Made by a program: the position numbers and the translations under genes | DNA from: Bimuria novae-zelandiae CBS 107.79 | Lineage: Eukaryota; Ascomycota; Dothideomycetes; Pleosporales; Didymosphaeriaceae | Direction: 5' to 3' | Length of the DNA: 64,000 nucleotides | Assembly: GCA_010015655.1 (NCBI GenBank) | Contig: ML976659.1 | Location: 1,548,604-1,612,603, forward strand | Notes under the pieces: model-generated | The model's database searches: none | The model's input: only the letters and a program-made list of their open reading frames with translations | Told to the model about the DNA's origin: nothing | Shown here: positions 32,255-43,601 of the stretch, one piece after another | Numbering within the stretch: the stretch's first letter is position 1 | Layout: each line of letters starts with the position of its first letter

Positions 32255-33253
32255 TATTTCCTCCTTCCTCGTCGATTTCCTGCCTAAGGGTATTATTAGT
32301 AGTACTTTATTACTAGTTTCTTATAGTTTCTAAAATTTTCCTCTAGTTTTTAAATATTATATTATTCTAGCTAGTCTTTCTACTTTACTAAGTATTTAAA
32401 CTAACTTTAAATTATTCTTAGGTCCCTAATTTCTTTAACCTAGTACTTATTATTTTTTAGATTTAATTATATCTTAACTAGAGCGTCTAGGGGTGCTAGT
32501 TTTAAAAGTAATTTATAAAATATATAATGTATCTTCGTACCTAGTAGTAGAAGTAACTTTATTATAACTAGCCCCTTAGTTTCTTATATTTAAAAGAGTC
32601 TACTTAGAGGTAATTTAGTTTTCTACCAGGTTATTTTATCCTTAAATTTTTTTATAATAGGAGAATTTTATCTCTCCTTTTAAGGGTTAGTTCCTTATTT
32701 TTTACTTATTTACGTTTCTAGATACTATAAGAGCTTTTTAGGTAATTCATTTCCTTACGACTTTCTAAAGTTTTTTATCTTTTAAGTCTTATTTTAGGCT
32801 TTTATAAACATACTTTCCACATCTTGCGGATCTTAATAAGTAACTAGCTTATATCTATAATTAGCGTAGTATAGGGAATACCTCGTTGTTCCTAACCTTA
32901 TACTTTTATATACTAGCTAGGCCGTTAGCAGTAACCCTACCTAATTATCCTACTATTTATTAATATAGAATTATAAATACTATTCTAGGATCTAATTTGC
33001 ACGTTCTATTTACCTATTAGTCTAAGGATAAAAACTTGTCATGAGTTTCCTATCTATACCTTGGGCTACTATAAATATATCCTAGTACTTTAACGTACAG
33101 AGCTTATCTCTATCTATAATAAATTCTTTTAGTGGTCTATATTCTATAAACACTACGTTATCTACTTTATAGGCTAGTTCTTCTGCTATTATAGATTTTG
33201 TATAGATCTAAACTTAACTATTTTAGTTAAGCAGTCTACTATTACTATAATAG

Positions 33254-33703
33254 TGTTATAAGGCTCTCACACCTTGTTCCGATCCGGGTTAGGACGGTAA
33301 GGTATCGTGGTGCTTCACGGATTATTTAGTGGTACAAGTTGATGCGACACTTAGCGCGGCTGAACAATCCAATCTTATAACGAGTAAGATAACTATCAAT
33401 CTGTATAGGAGAACGTACTCGCACAGAAGATATTATAGTTGACTACGAAGGAAGGAAATAACATAGGGAACCGTCCTTGCTATATACCTCCCCTGTCCCA
33501 TAAAATCCCACGATGTCCCACATCCCTCGTTCCTGGGATTTCCTGGGATGTCGTGGGACGTCACGTGACCCACGTCACGTGGTCCCACGATGTCCCATGG
33601 TCTTGGCACCTGGGGCGATCTGGGACATTATATAAGCCGAGGTGGGGCCGGCGTGCCGTCATAAGGCCTTCTCGTCCCACCCGTCGCCTTCTGGTCCATA
33701 ACA
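33254..33703. repeat. Unmutated solo LTR with AATAG target duplication
   Basis: Starts TGTTATAAGGCTCTC and ends GGTCCATAACA, flanked by AATAG (33249-33253 and 33704-33708). GC-rich and without RIP bias in a strongly RIPped host element. It holds repeated direct and inverted GTCCCA/TGGGAC motifs around a CACGTGAC...GTCACGTG dyad (33540-33590) and a TATA-like TATATAAG near 33636. It is related over about 230 bp to the LTR at 16888-17273. Confidence 0.85.
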
Positions 33704-36700
33704 AATAGGATTATATATTTATTTCGTTCCTAGCTATAGTAATTTTAGGAGCTTTACTATAAACTCTATTATCACACTCTACTATAGTTATTTAACTACT
33801 TATAGTAGTTATAATATTTTATGAGGCTTATATTTATTTAACTTATTCTTATAGTATGCTAAATAGTTACTTATAACTTTAGTTATTATCTATTTAAGTT
33901 TACAAATAGCATATTTATTTGCGATTCAACGCGTTATTTCTTTAATACCTAAATATTCCTATTCGCTAAGTACGTATAGTCTTCTGGTTAGGGTTTTTTT
34001 TATACCCTAGTCTTATAATAAGTCTATTTTTATAATCTCGTCGTGTTTTATTAATCCCGTTTTAGAGTAAGTTTTATTCCTCCCGTTGTTCTATTATAAG
34101 TCAACTATAGTCCTAAAAGTTATATACCTCTAGCCCTATATAATGCAGACTAGCAGCGCGGATCTTAATTTTTAGTTAATTATATTTAAAAGTTCTGTTA
34201 GTTCTTGCTAGTAATATTATATTATATTGCTTTAGTTTATCCTTAGTAAGGTCTGATTTTCCACTTAAGGCGTCTACTATACTATTAAGCGTTCCTAGTT
34301 AATAGTGTACTGCAAAGTCGAAATTTGCTAGGAATTTAGCTTATTATACTTATCTTTAGTTAAGCTTTTTTATTAATATAATGCTAGTAAGGTTTTAGTA
34401 GTCTATTTATACCTCTATTTTAAAGCGTGCTCTAGTAAGTTAAGCTTTTTATTATTTAAAGGTATTTACTATCCCGAGTAGTTACTTATTATAAACGTTA
34501 TAATTAAGTTCTGCTCTTAAGAACTTTCTTAAATAGAAGAATACTAGTCTTTATTTCTTATCTTTATATTATTATAAGAGTATTACTCCTAGTGCGTAGT
34601 CTAATGCGTTCGCTTCTATCCTTATATGTCTTCTTAGATCGTGCATTTATAATAGTAGTACTTATAAAAAAGATACTACTTAGTTACGAACCTACGCTAA
34701 GGGTTACTAAAGTACGTAAATTATAAAATATATAACTATTAATCCTAGATACCCTAGTAAGGCAGGTTAAAAGACAAGCTAAATAACTTTTAGCCACTAA
34801 AATTATAAAAGTTATAGAAGAAGATTTAGACTAAGCAAAGCTAATATAGGTATAATATTTAGGCTTAAGAATAGCGGTAAAAGCTACTAACATTTTACTA
34901 GAATACTAAGAATATGCGGAACTTTTTAAAGAAATTAAAAGAAAATAATTACTAGAATACTAAAAATAAAATTATAAGATACCTTTAGTAAAGGGCAAGA
35001 AACTACGCCTAGAATAATTATAATTAATATCTATAGACTAAGAAAAAAAGGTATAGAATTACTTAAGGAAAAACTTAGTAAAATAGTATATATATGAAAG
35101 TTAAAGCCTGGCGACTTTTCCTATACTTTAGGTACCTAAGAAAAACGACAAGCCGCGACCTTATATAAATTATAAATAGCTAAATAAAGCTATAATTAAG
35201 AATTAGTACCTACTACCCTTAATCACGGAGCTAATAGATAGACTCTAGGGAGCTGAATAGTTTACGAAATTTAATATACGTAATAGATATTATTATATAT
35301 AAATAGCTAAGAGACACGAGCGGAAGGCTACGTTTAAGACCCGATATAGCCTATATAAGTACAAAGTAATACCCTTTAGACTAATAAACGCGTCTGCGAC
35401 GTTTCAGACACTAATTAATAAAATACTATATAAATACCTAGATATATTATATATAGCTTACCTTAATAATCTACTTATTGATTCTACTAGGACATTTAAG
35501 GATCACACGGAACATATAAGGAAAGTACTTATAAAAATAAAGAAGTACTAATTACTCCTTTATCTAGAAAAATGCGAATTTTATATTATAAAAATAAAGT
35601 ACCTAGGAGTTATTATCTCACGGGAAGGTGTAGCTATAGACCCTAAAAATATTACTACTATATAGGAATAGCTAGAACCTAAGTTAGTAAAAAATATTTA
35701 GTCTTTTCTAGGGTTTACTAACTTTTACTAAAAGTTTATTAAGAACAACTCCAAGACCATAACACTAATAACAGAACTTATAAGAAAGGATAAGTAGATA
35801 GGCTTTATAAAAGAAGCTAGAGAAGCTTTTAAGAAATTAAAAATACTCTTCTTATAAGTACCACTATTATAGATGCACGATCTAAGAAGACTTATAAAAA
35901 TAGAAATAAACGTATGAGACTACGCACTAGAAGCAATACTTTTATAATAATATAAAGGTAAGAAATAGAGACTAGTATTCTTTTATTTAAGAAAGTTCTT
36001 AAGAGCAGAACTTAATTATAACGTTTATAATAAGTAACTACTCGGGATAGTAAATACCTTTAAATAATAAAAAGCTTAACTTACTAGAGCACGCTTTAAA
36101 ATAGAGGTGTATATAAACTACTAAAATCCTACAAGCTTTATAATAACTAAGAAGCTTAATTAAAGATAGGTATAATAGGCTAAATTCTTAGCAAACTTTA
36201 ACTTCGCTATATACTATTAACTAAGGACGCTTAACGGCGTAGTAGACGCCTTAAGTAAAAGATTAGACCTTACTAAAGATAAACTAAAACTATATAATAT
36301 AGTATTACGGGTAAGAAATAATAGAACTATTAAGTATAATTAACTAACAATTAAGGTCCGCGCTGCTAGTCTGCATTACACTAAACTAAAGGTATATAAC
36401 TTCTAGGACTATAGTTAACTCACCACGGAATAACGAGAGGAATACGACCTATTCTAGGACAGGATTAACTAAACACGACGAGATTATCGAAACAGACTTA
36501 TTATAAGACTAGGTTATAAAGAATCCCTAATCCAAAGGCTATACAAGCTTAGAGAATAAAAATACCTAGATATTAAAGAAATAACGCGTTAAATCGCAAA
36601 TAAATATACTATCCCTAAACTTAAGCAAGCGGTAATTAAGGTTATAGATAATTATTTAGTATGCTATAAGAATAAGCTAAAGAGATATAAGCCTTATAAA

Positions 36701-37377
36701 CTATTATAACTACTAAAAGTAGCTAAACAACTATAGTAAAGTGTAATAATAGACTTTATAGTAAAGCTCCCGTGATTGCCACAGCCAGGAATAAAACAAA
36801 TCTATAACACTATTATAGTAATAGTGGATTGCTTAACTAAGATAGTTAAGTTTAGACCTATAGAAAAATTTATAACAGTAGAGGAACTAGCCTACGAAGT
36901 GGATAATATAGTATTTATAGAATATAGACTACTAAATAATTTATTACTAATAGAGACAAGCTCTTTACGTTAAAATACTAGAATATATTTATAGTAGCCC
37001 TAGGCGTTAATAGGAAGCTCTTAATAAGTTTTTATCCTTAGACTAATAGATAAACGGAACGTACAAATTAAACCCTAGAATAGTACCAATAATTCTACGT
37101 TAATAAATAGTAAGATAATTAGGTAGAATTACTAATAATAGCCTCGTTAGCATATAATAGCACAAGGTTAAAAATAACGCAGTATTCCCCACACTACGCT
37201 AATTATAGATATAAGCTAATTACTTATCAAAATCTACGAAATATAGAAAGTATTTCTATAAAAGCTTAAAATAAGAATTAAAAGATAAGGAAACTTTACG
37301 AAGTCCTAAGGGAAAGAATTACCTAAAAAGCTTTTTTAGTATCAAGAAACGTAAATAAGTAAAGGATTAAAAGACTA

Positions 37378-39224
37378 ACGTGGTTCACTACCAAGCGGGC
37401 CAACCCCACCGAGCGGGCCACTTTTTAAAAGTTAGTCTATTGCGAAGCGCCTCCTATAACACTACTATAATTTACTATAATTCGCAGAACATAGAAATAC
37501 TATTTAGACTTATCGCTATTAGATGCATCTATAATTTCTACTACGCAGGTGCGAGCGTTGTGGCCAGCTTTACCGCAACGTTCGCAGCGCCTCTACCCAC
37601 GCACCCTCTTTACAGACTCTTTACCCTTGTTTTGCCCACTATTATCCTTTTTAGCCATTAAATTAACTACCTCTCCTACTATAAGTGTCTTAGCTGCCTA
37701 AATATACTTCCTCTTTTAACTTTTTACCTCTATTACTATCTTTACTACCTTATAAAGCCCTGCTATTTCCTATTGCATTAACACTATTTCGTGTCCTATT
37801 AATGCAACACCTTTATTAAGCTACTTAATAGCTCTAAGAAGCGGAGAAACTAGTGAATCTTTATGCTTCTATACACGCTTACAAACTAGCGTTAACTAAG
37901 CCTCTATCTCGCGGAGGTTACTTAGTATTTTTAATTTCTATAGGGTGTCCTTTGCGTTAGGTGGAGTTAGCGTACGAAGAACCACATTAAGTCTTAATAA
38001 CACCGCCTCTAGGTCGTGTAAGACTAATCTAGCGCCTCTAAAGCCTGCGCAGATATTCGCCTTTATTATTACCTTTTTAAAAGCTACTTTAAAGGCTAGT
38101 AGAAAGGCCTCCTTCTTAATCTACTTAGTGCTATACCGTGCCAAGCTACTAATCTTATTACTATACGCCCGCTTTAAAGGCGAAAAACAACCTACATTAA
38201 GTGGCTATAAGAGGTGTGATAAGTGTGGAGGCATATAAAGAATAATAATCTTTTGTTCCTTATAGTATTTATAGAATTCGTGTAAGTAGTGGCTCTTATA
38301 ACTATCTATAATTAGTAGCCGGTGTGCACCTAAACTACACGCCTTAGTATAGGTATTAAAGTGCCTTAGCTAGGCAAGGCCAAGCTTGTTTAACGTCTAG
38401 CTATTAAGACTGACTTTAATAACCCAGTCTCGGGGTAAATTATAGAACCAGGACGTGATTAGAACCTTACTAAGGAAGATAAGAAAAGGTAGTAGAGCCT
38501 AGCCTTTAGCGCTAACACCTTAGATATTAGTAACCTACCTATAATTACTAGGTTAAATCTTCTTTAGGTTGCTTCGCTTCTTAGAGCCTGTAAAGACCAT
38601 CTAACCCTATATTACCCCTATTATAAAGCCTGTCTCGTCGAAGTTGTACGTGTCGTCATTAGCGATACCGTACTTAGCCTTGGTATTAGTAACTAGCTCG
38701 AACTAGGGCGTTATAATACGTGGATCTTCGTTTAGGGCTTGCTAACAATTATATAGACGGCTCCTTTAAAGCTTAATTTCTAGCGTACGCGTCTTAAGCC
38801 TATCTATCTAGTACTTACTAATAGACTATCCACCGCGCTTAGTAAGTAGATTATTAGCTATATCTTAGACTATATCCCTTATTACACCTATTCCTCGCTA
38901 GTTAAGCTTAAGTATACGTCGGACTAGAGCCTCCTCCTCTAGCTTAGTTAAATTCTTTAAGTTAGGCTCGCAATCGCGTTAAGAAAAGGCTCCTTAGCGT
39001 TATCGTTGTACTATTATTTAAGGCACGCTAAAGGCTATAATAACGCGTCTTTCGCTCTTATCGCGATCTTTAATTATAGCTTAGATAGTAAGCTATAGTG
39101 CGCTTTTAGTATAAGGTTATTACGCGTTATGTTGTAATGGCATTATAGTATAAGCTAGAGGTGGGCTACATTTAGCAAAGTTGGCCCGCTCGATAGGGTT
39201 GGCCCGCTTAGTAGTAAACCACGT
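37378..39224 (-). mobile_element. Fot1/pogo DNA transposon, 1847 bp
   Basis: Inverted repeats of about 47 bp start ACGTGGTTYACTAC and contain two GAGCGGGCCA/AAGCGGGCCA submotifs; TA duplications at 37376-37377 and 39225-39226. The paralogous gypsy arm keeps the empty TA site (32688-32689), confirming the boundaries. The minus strand encodes a moderately RIPped transposase (about 39000 to 37700): KYGIANDDTYNFDETGF near 38640, RLLIIDSYKSHYLHEFYKYY near 38300, LYMPPHLSHLLQPLNVGCFS near 38220 (third-block Asp now Asn) and a C-terminal region to about 37960. Confidence 0.9.
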
Positions 39225-39689
39225 TAACCCTTAAAAGGGGGAATAAAGTTTTCCTATTATAAAAAAAAACTAAGGATAAAACGACCTGACAGAAAACTAG
39301 ATTACCTCTAAATAGGCCCTTTTAAAGTATAAGAATCTAAGGAACCTATTATAACTAAACTACTTTTACTAATAAGTATAAGGATACACCTAACGTTTTA
39401 TAAATTATTATTATAACTAGTACTACTAAATACTCTAGTTAAGACCTAGTTAAATCTAGAAGATAATAAGTACGAGGTTAAAGAAATTATGAACCTAAAA
39501 ATAGTCTAGTGTTAATAAAAATATTTAGTAAAATAAAAGGAATAGCCCGAATAATATAACACCTAAAAACTAAAAGAGAACCTTACGAACTATAAAAAGG
39601 CATAGAGAGACTTTTATTTTAAAATAAGGGAAGACTAGTTCCGCTAAGGCTAAATAGTAAATTTAGAAAGAAAGAAAGATTAAAGGATA

Positions 39690-40060
39690 AAAAAGGATTA
39701 AAATTAAGTAAAAAAGGCTTAGCCTATAATTAGCTTAAATTAGCCCCTAGAGGTGCGAGTCGCGATAGTTTATAATTATTAATAGTAGTTATACCCTTTA
39801 AATCCTTATTCTCTAAAGCTTATATTATATTAGTAACACGATAATCGCGCTAAGTATAGTTATACTTTTTTTCCTCTATTTTAGCTAGCTTATGCTTAAG
39901 GCGAGTAGCTAACTCTTTTGCGCGAAGGAGCTTTAGACGCTTTTTATACTTCTTCCTTTAAACACGCTCCTAATCTTTCTTAGGAACCCACAGGCTATAT
40001 AAAGTGTAAACGGAAATATAGCTAGTACACTTCTTAGAAGTAGTATCTATAAAGTAACGT
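39690..40060 (-). pseudogene. Antisense reading frame in gypsy 3' region (copy 2)
   Basis: Antisense to pol, downstream of the chromodomain, the minus strand reads VYTLYSLWVPKKD-ERV (40050-39985), KRLKLLRAKELATRLKHKLA (39950-39890), KIEEKKYNY, RVTNII-ALENKDLKGITTIN and LAPLGANLS (about 39735). It aligns residue for residue with the reading at 31870-32254. The two copies have suffered RIP independently, yet the frame is recognisable in both. Confidence 0.45.
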
Positions 40061-40324
40061 AACTTTATTTTTTAGTAGCGCTTATAACTAGATATTATTT
40101 CTAAACTCTAAGATTCTACCTTCTCCGTACGGACACGACAAGTTATAATAGATAAGTAAGAAGCTTTTAGCATAGTTAGTAAGGCAAGGAAAATTAAAAG
40201 AAAGCTATAACCTATTTTAAAACGTAAGAACGCGCACTTTTATATAAATTAATAATTATATAATAATAATATAATAAGGTAAAAAAGTAAAATATTAGGA
40301 TAATAACCTTAAGGGGGGGGATAG

Positions 40325-40821
40325 TATTATAATTACGAACCTTATAAAAATAAGGAGACTAGATAATTATACTAAAAAAGAAATTATTAGTAAAATAACT
40401 AGGTTGCGGGAATACACAAAGACGTAAGGTAGCTTAAATTAGTAATTACGTAATATAGTTCCGCATAAGCGAGAAGTCTAAGGGACTACGGAAGTCCTAG
40501 GGACTACGATAGCTTAGTAGGACTACGATAATAATTTAGATAATAGTAAGAACTAGGATAGATAGTATATAGTCTAATAATTTCTCTATACTTCTCCTAC
40601 TCCTTATAATTAACTTAATATACTATAAGTATATCTCCTACAGCAGATTAGTAAATCTCTTAGGTAGTTATTTTATAGTTTGTTATAGAATTAAATTATT
40701 TTAAAAACCTACCTCGTAGCTATTTTTAGCTTTTAACTACTAAATATCTATAAGACACTCTACCCTTAACCTATCCTCCCCTAACCTAGACTAGGCTTAG
40801 GTACGTAGAGCACTTGTAATA
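40325..40821 (+). repeat. 3' LTR of the plus-strand chromo-gypsy
   Basis: It begins TATTATAATTACGAACC just after the polypurine tract and ends GCACTTGTAATA; undoing obvious RIP changes at the tips matches the TGTTACAA/TTGTAACA termini of the solo LTR at 12468-12984. About 280 bp of its right part are collinear with that LTR and, inverted, with 31120-31618. Confidence 0.82.
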
Positions 40822-41240
40822 TCTAGCTATAATTTAGCTCCTTTTACTAGTAGTATCTTATAATCCTACTCCTTATATTTAGATAGGATAGTTTTATTGT
40901 GTTCCTTAAATAGATCTACGAATTCCTTATATTCTTCTAGTAGATCTAAGTTATTAAGAACTATCTTAGCTTCCTAGACCTATATATAGTGTATTTATCC
41001 TAGATATTATTTTAAGCTTCTATCTATCTTGTAAACTAATAAATTTTATATTATAGATAGTTAGTTCTCCTTTTTTATTTAAGGTTTCTAGGGAGTTTCC
41101 CTTCCTCTAAGGCTTACCTAAGCTCTTAATAGTAGATTCGAGAGAAGAATCGTTTGTTTAATCTAGTTTATTTATAGATTATATTATTAAAGCTATTTAT
41201 ATCTAACGATAGCTTTAATGTCTCCTATTTCTAGAGTATT
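40822..41240 (-). pseudogene. Fragment of a third gypsy copy (protease/RT junction)
   Basis: The minus strand reads KEFVDLFKEHNKTILSKYKE-DYKI near 40880-40930, the segment that precedes the reverse transcriptase in chromo-gypsy elements (EYxxFxDVF...LPxHRxYDHKI type), followed by a decayed upstream part. It abuts the LTR at 40821 and lacks both LTRs. Confidence 0.45.
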
Positions 41241-41590
41241 ATCGCTAAATATATCCAACCCTGCATCCAGTTTCTCCCTAGCTAATTAGCCCAACTTCAA
41301 CGCATGCTTAACCGTATTCGCGCTAGGTAGGACCCTAGCTCGCCTTACTAAATATTATAACGCGAGAGTCCTTCCCACGTATTTACGTATACTACCTAGC
41401 TATCTCTTTTTACCCTAAGTAGTAAGCTAGCGTAGTTAGGGGGGTAAGGGCTGCCAGACCCACGCGTCGTGTTCGCGTTTATAGTTAAAAGCCTTATCGC
41501 CCCCCTCCCTCTTTCCCCTTTCCTCTATCTTCTCTCCCACGTGTATATTGCAACCTGGCCATCCTTACCAACTACTAGTGCATTATTATT
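41241..41590. other. Non-RIPped spacer before TLH copy A
   Basis: Less TpA-biased than its flanks, with a C-rich run at 41490-41530. It ends at the ATG of the TLH-like frame. No gene is recognised; it may be the leader and promoter of TLH copy A. Confidence 0.35.
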
Positions 41591-41670
41591 ATGGACCTCT
41601 TTTACTTCCTACCAGACTACTAAACATGAATATATATTCCATGCGGCCATGGCGTTAGGCCAAACCAATA

Positions 41671-43601
41671 TAAGTCGGGCACCCTAGTTTCCGACACCCC
41701 CTATTTTCCAACACCCCGCTAAATTTTGCCACTACCACTACTTTACGTTGCGAATATGCTCACAGCTTCATTAAATAATTTTAAAAAAGTATTAAAAAAA
41801 TCGTATTTAAAGGATTTTAATCGCTTTCTTTATCTACACTTAAATCACGATTAAGATACTATCGTGTTAGTTATTAATTCCGTGCTAAACGTTGCACTAA
41901 TAATTACTCTACTTCCTCCTTAAAGCTACTCTCTTTTTTTATAATAACAACCCCTTGCTCTACGCTTCTTACCTTACGAACACGTTAAATAGGCTCTTAA
42001 TTAGTTTAAGAGAAAACTTCTATAAGACTTATAAAGAGATTATTTAGATTAGTTATAACTTTATAGCGTTTTAGCGGGTTAGCTTGCTCCACCTACTTAC
42101 GCAAGGAAGTAATCTTACGGTCTTATATAGTAACTATTATTAAGGTACAGTTAAACACTATGGTAGTAAGCTAAACGTATTATCGTGTAGTTAGTAAGAA
42201 GTTCTTTTTAGAAAACAGCTTTATAACATCGCTACCGCGTTTTGGTGTCCTAATATCTATAGTAGAAGGGGGTAGTGTTAACGGCTGTTCGCGCACTACT
42301 ACCTAACGAGAACCTAAGGGCTTCCTTACGCTCTTAGGGTATAAGCCTATTACCTTCCACCTAAATCGGATGCACTGCTCTCAAAGGCTGATTTTACGTA
42401 CTTTTGTATAAAATTCGAGAAACTTAGCCTTCCTAAGCTTTGTTTTATCTATCCAAGCCGTATATTCGCCAATAAAGCGCCGATACGCCGCCTTCAGACT
42501 TAAGAAACAGCCCAAATCTAAAGGCTAGAGTAGATGTGAAGTATAAGCAGGGAAAAAGAGTAAGTAGACATTATTTAAGTAATATATAGTTATAAATTCG
42601 TCTAAAGTATAACTACCATGGCTATTAACAATAAGTAACCGTGCCTTAAAGGGATTATCAGGCTTAGTCTGTAGTAAAAACACCTTTTCTAGCCACTCGA
42701 CAGCGATGTCATTACTCGTCTATCCATTTTACGAAAAGGTAACATGCCAGCCTAGGTTCTAAGCTAAAAACTCCTTCTTAAACCACTACTCCTGGATGCT
42801 CTTAGCCTTAAAGATAATAAGGGGGTCTAGAGCAACGCTAAGCGCAGAGATATACTCTACTATAGAGGTCTAAGTGTAGATATTTATTATCTTAACTAGT
42901 ATAGCGTTTAGGCTCTCCTGTAAGGAGCTTATAACAAGCCTATTAATACCCTAGCCCTCTATAATACCGCCCTCGTCGGCATTATACCTGCGCCAGGGGG
43001 GAATCCAGCTTACTATTTTATACAGGTTAAACAAGTGCCTAATATTTTCTAGAGTAGCCTTATTTACGCGTTCCTAGCTAGTCCAGCGACCTAACTTTAA
43101 CTTAATAGCAAGGTGGCGTTATATAAAGTAACTAGTCTACTTCTTCCCTAGGTTCTTATAGTTACCCTATTACTTAAAAATAATAATTATAATAGCCCGT
43201 ACTTGCGCGTGCGTTAGCGCATAACTAAAGGCCTCTTACTAAAGAATCTATTTTTCTAGAAGCTCTTCTTAAATAGTTATAAGCTATTATTCACCATCGT
43301 GAGCGTACTAATAGGGTTAGGCACTATTAAAGCGGCCGCGAAGAGTATTACGTAAGACCCCGTATTAGGTAATAATAGTAGCTAAAGCGACCCTAGATTT
43401 AAGGTCTATAAGCGCATTCTAGATATCTTCTTCTATATATCTAGCTATTTAAAGGCAGCGAAAATAGTGCAAAAAATATTTTTAAAATTAGCAAAGAATT
43501 AAGTTATTTAAAGTTAATATTTAGTCGTGGTATATAGTGGGGGGCGAGGTTGCAAGGCTATTAGAAACTATAGGGTATTAGAAACTAGGGTGCCTAACTT
43601 A
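41671..43601 (-). mobile_element. Tan1-like pogo transposon inserted in TLH copy A, 1931 bp
   Basis: Ends TAAGTCGGGCACCCTAGTTT and its inverse with RIP-type differences; TA flanks at 41669-41670 and 43602-43603. The minus strand reads a transposase: RYNADEGGIIEG near 42990, VALDPLIIFKAKSIQEQWF near 42830, GWHVTFS and WLEKVFL near 42740-42680, ARLLIVNSHGSYTLDEFIT near 42640-42590, then an LQPLDLGCF-type block near 42500. The transposon splits the TLH frame at about codon 27. Confidence 0.82.

Larger units (their letters stand above)
31619..34676 (-). pseudogene. RIPped chromo-gypsy, RNase H to chromodomain, minus strand
   Basis: This arm is the inverted homologue of 35850-40324. Read on the minus strand it begins abruptly at about 34676 with an RNase H segment (DYALGVILL-like at about 34600), continues through integrase, where TIIVIVDCLTK-type sequence at 33210-33253 is split by a solo LTR (33254-33703), and ends with a chromodomain region (about 32330-32420) and a 3' tail. 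Gag, protease and most reverse transcriptase are missing. At 32688-32689 it keeps the uninterrupted TA site that is occupied by a pogo element in the other copy. Confidence 0.78.
34680..40324 (+). pseudogene. RIPped chromo-gypsy retrotransposon pol, plus strand
   Basis: Reading through RIP stops: reverse transcriptase from about 35100 (KNDKPRPYINYKQLNKA, FTKFNIRNRY, VIPFRLINASATFQ; the catalytic YLDD now YLNN at 35459-35470), RNase H (about 35880-36270; DYALEAILL, LRAELNY), integrase (36770-37370; NTIIVIVDCLTKIVKFRP). A pogo element then interrupts at 37378-39224. The frame resumes with PLNRPFKV at about 39305 and a chromodomain at 39470-39600 (YEVKEI, KYLVK-KE, YNT-KLKENL). Protease/gag are not seen at the 5' side, where it meets the inverted copy at about 34680. 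A polypurine tract (40312-40320, AAGGGGGGGG) precedes the 3' LTR. Confidence 0.82.

Noticed and set aside
37380..37661. Plus-strand 93-codon open frame at the left end of the pogo element
   Set aside because: Includes the TIR and runs opposite to the transposase; no domain.
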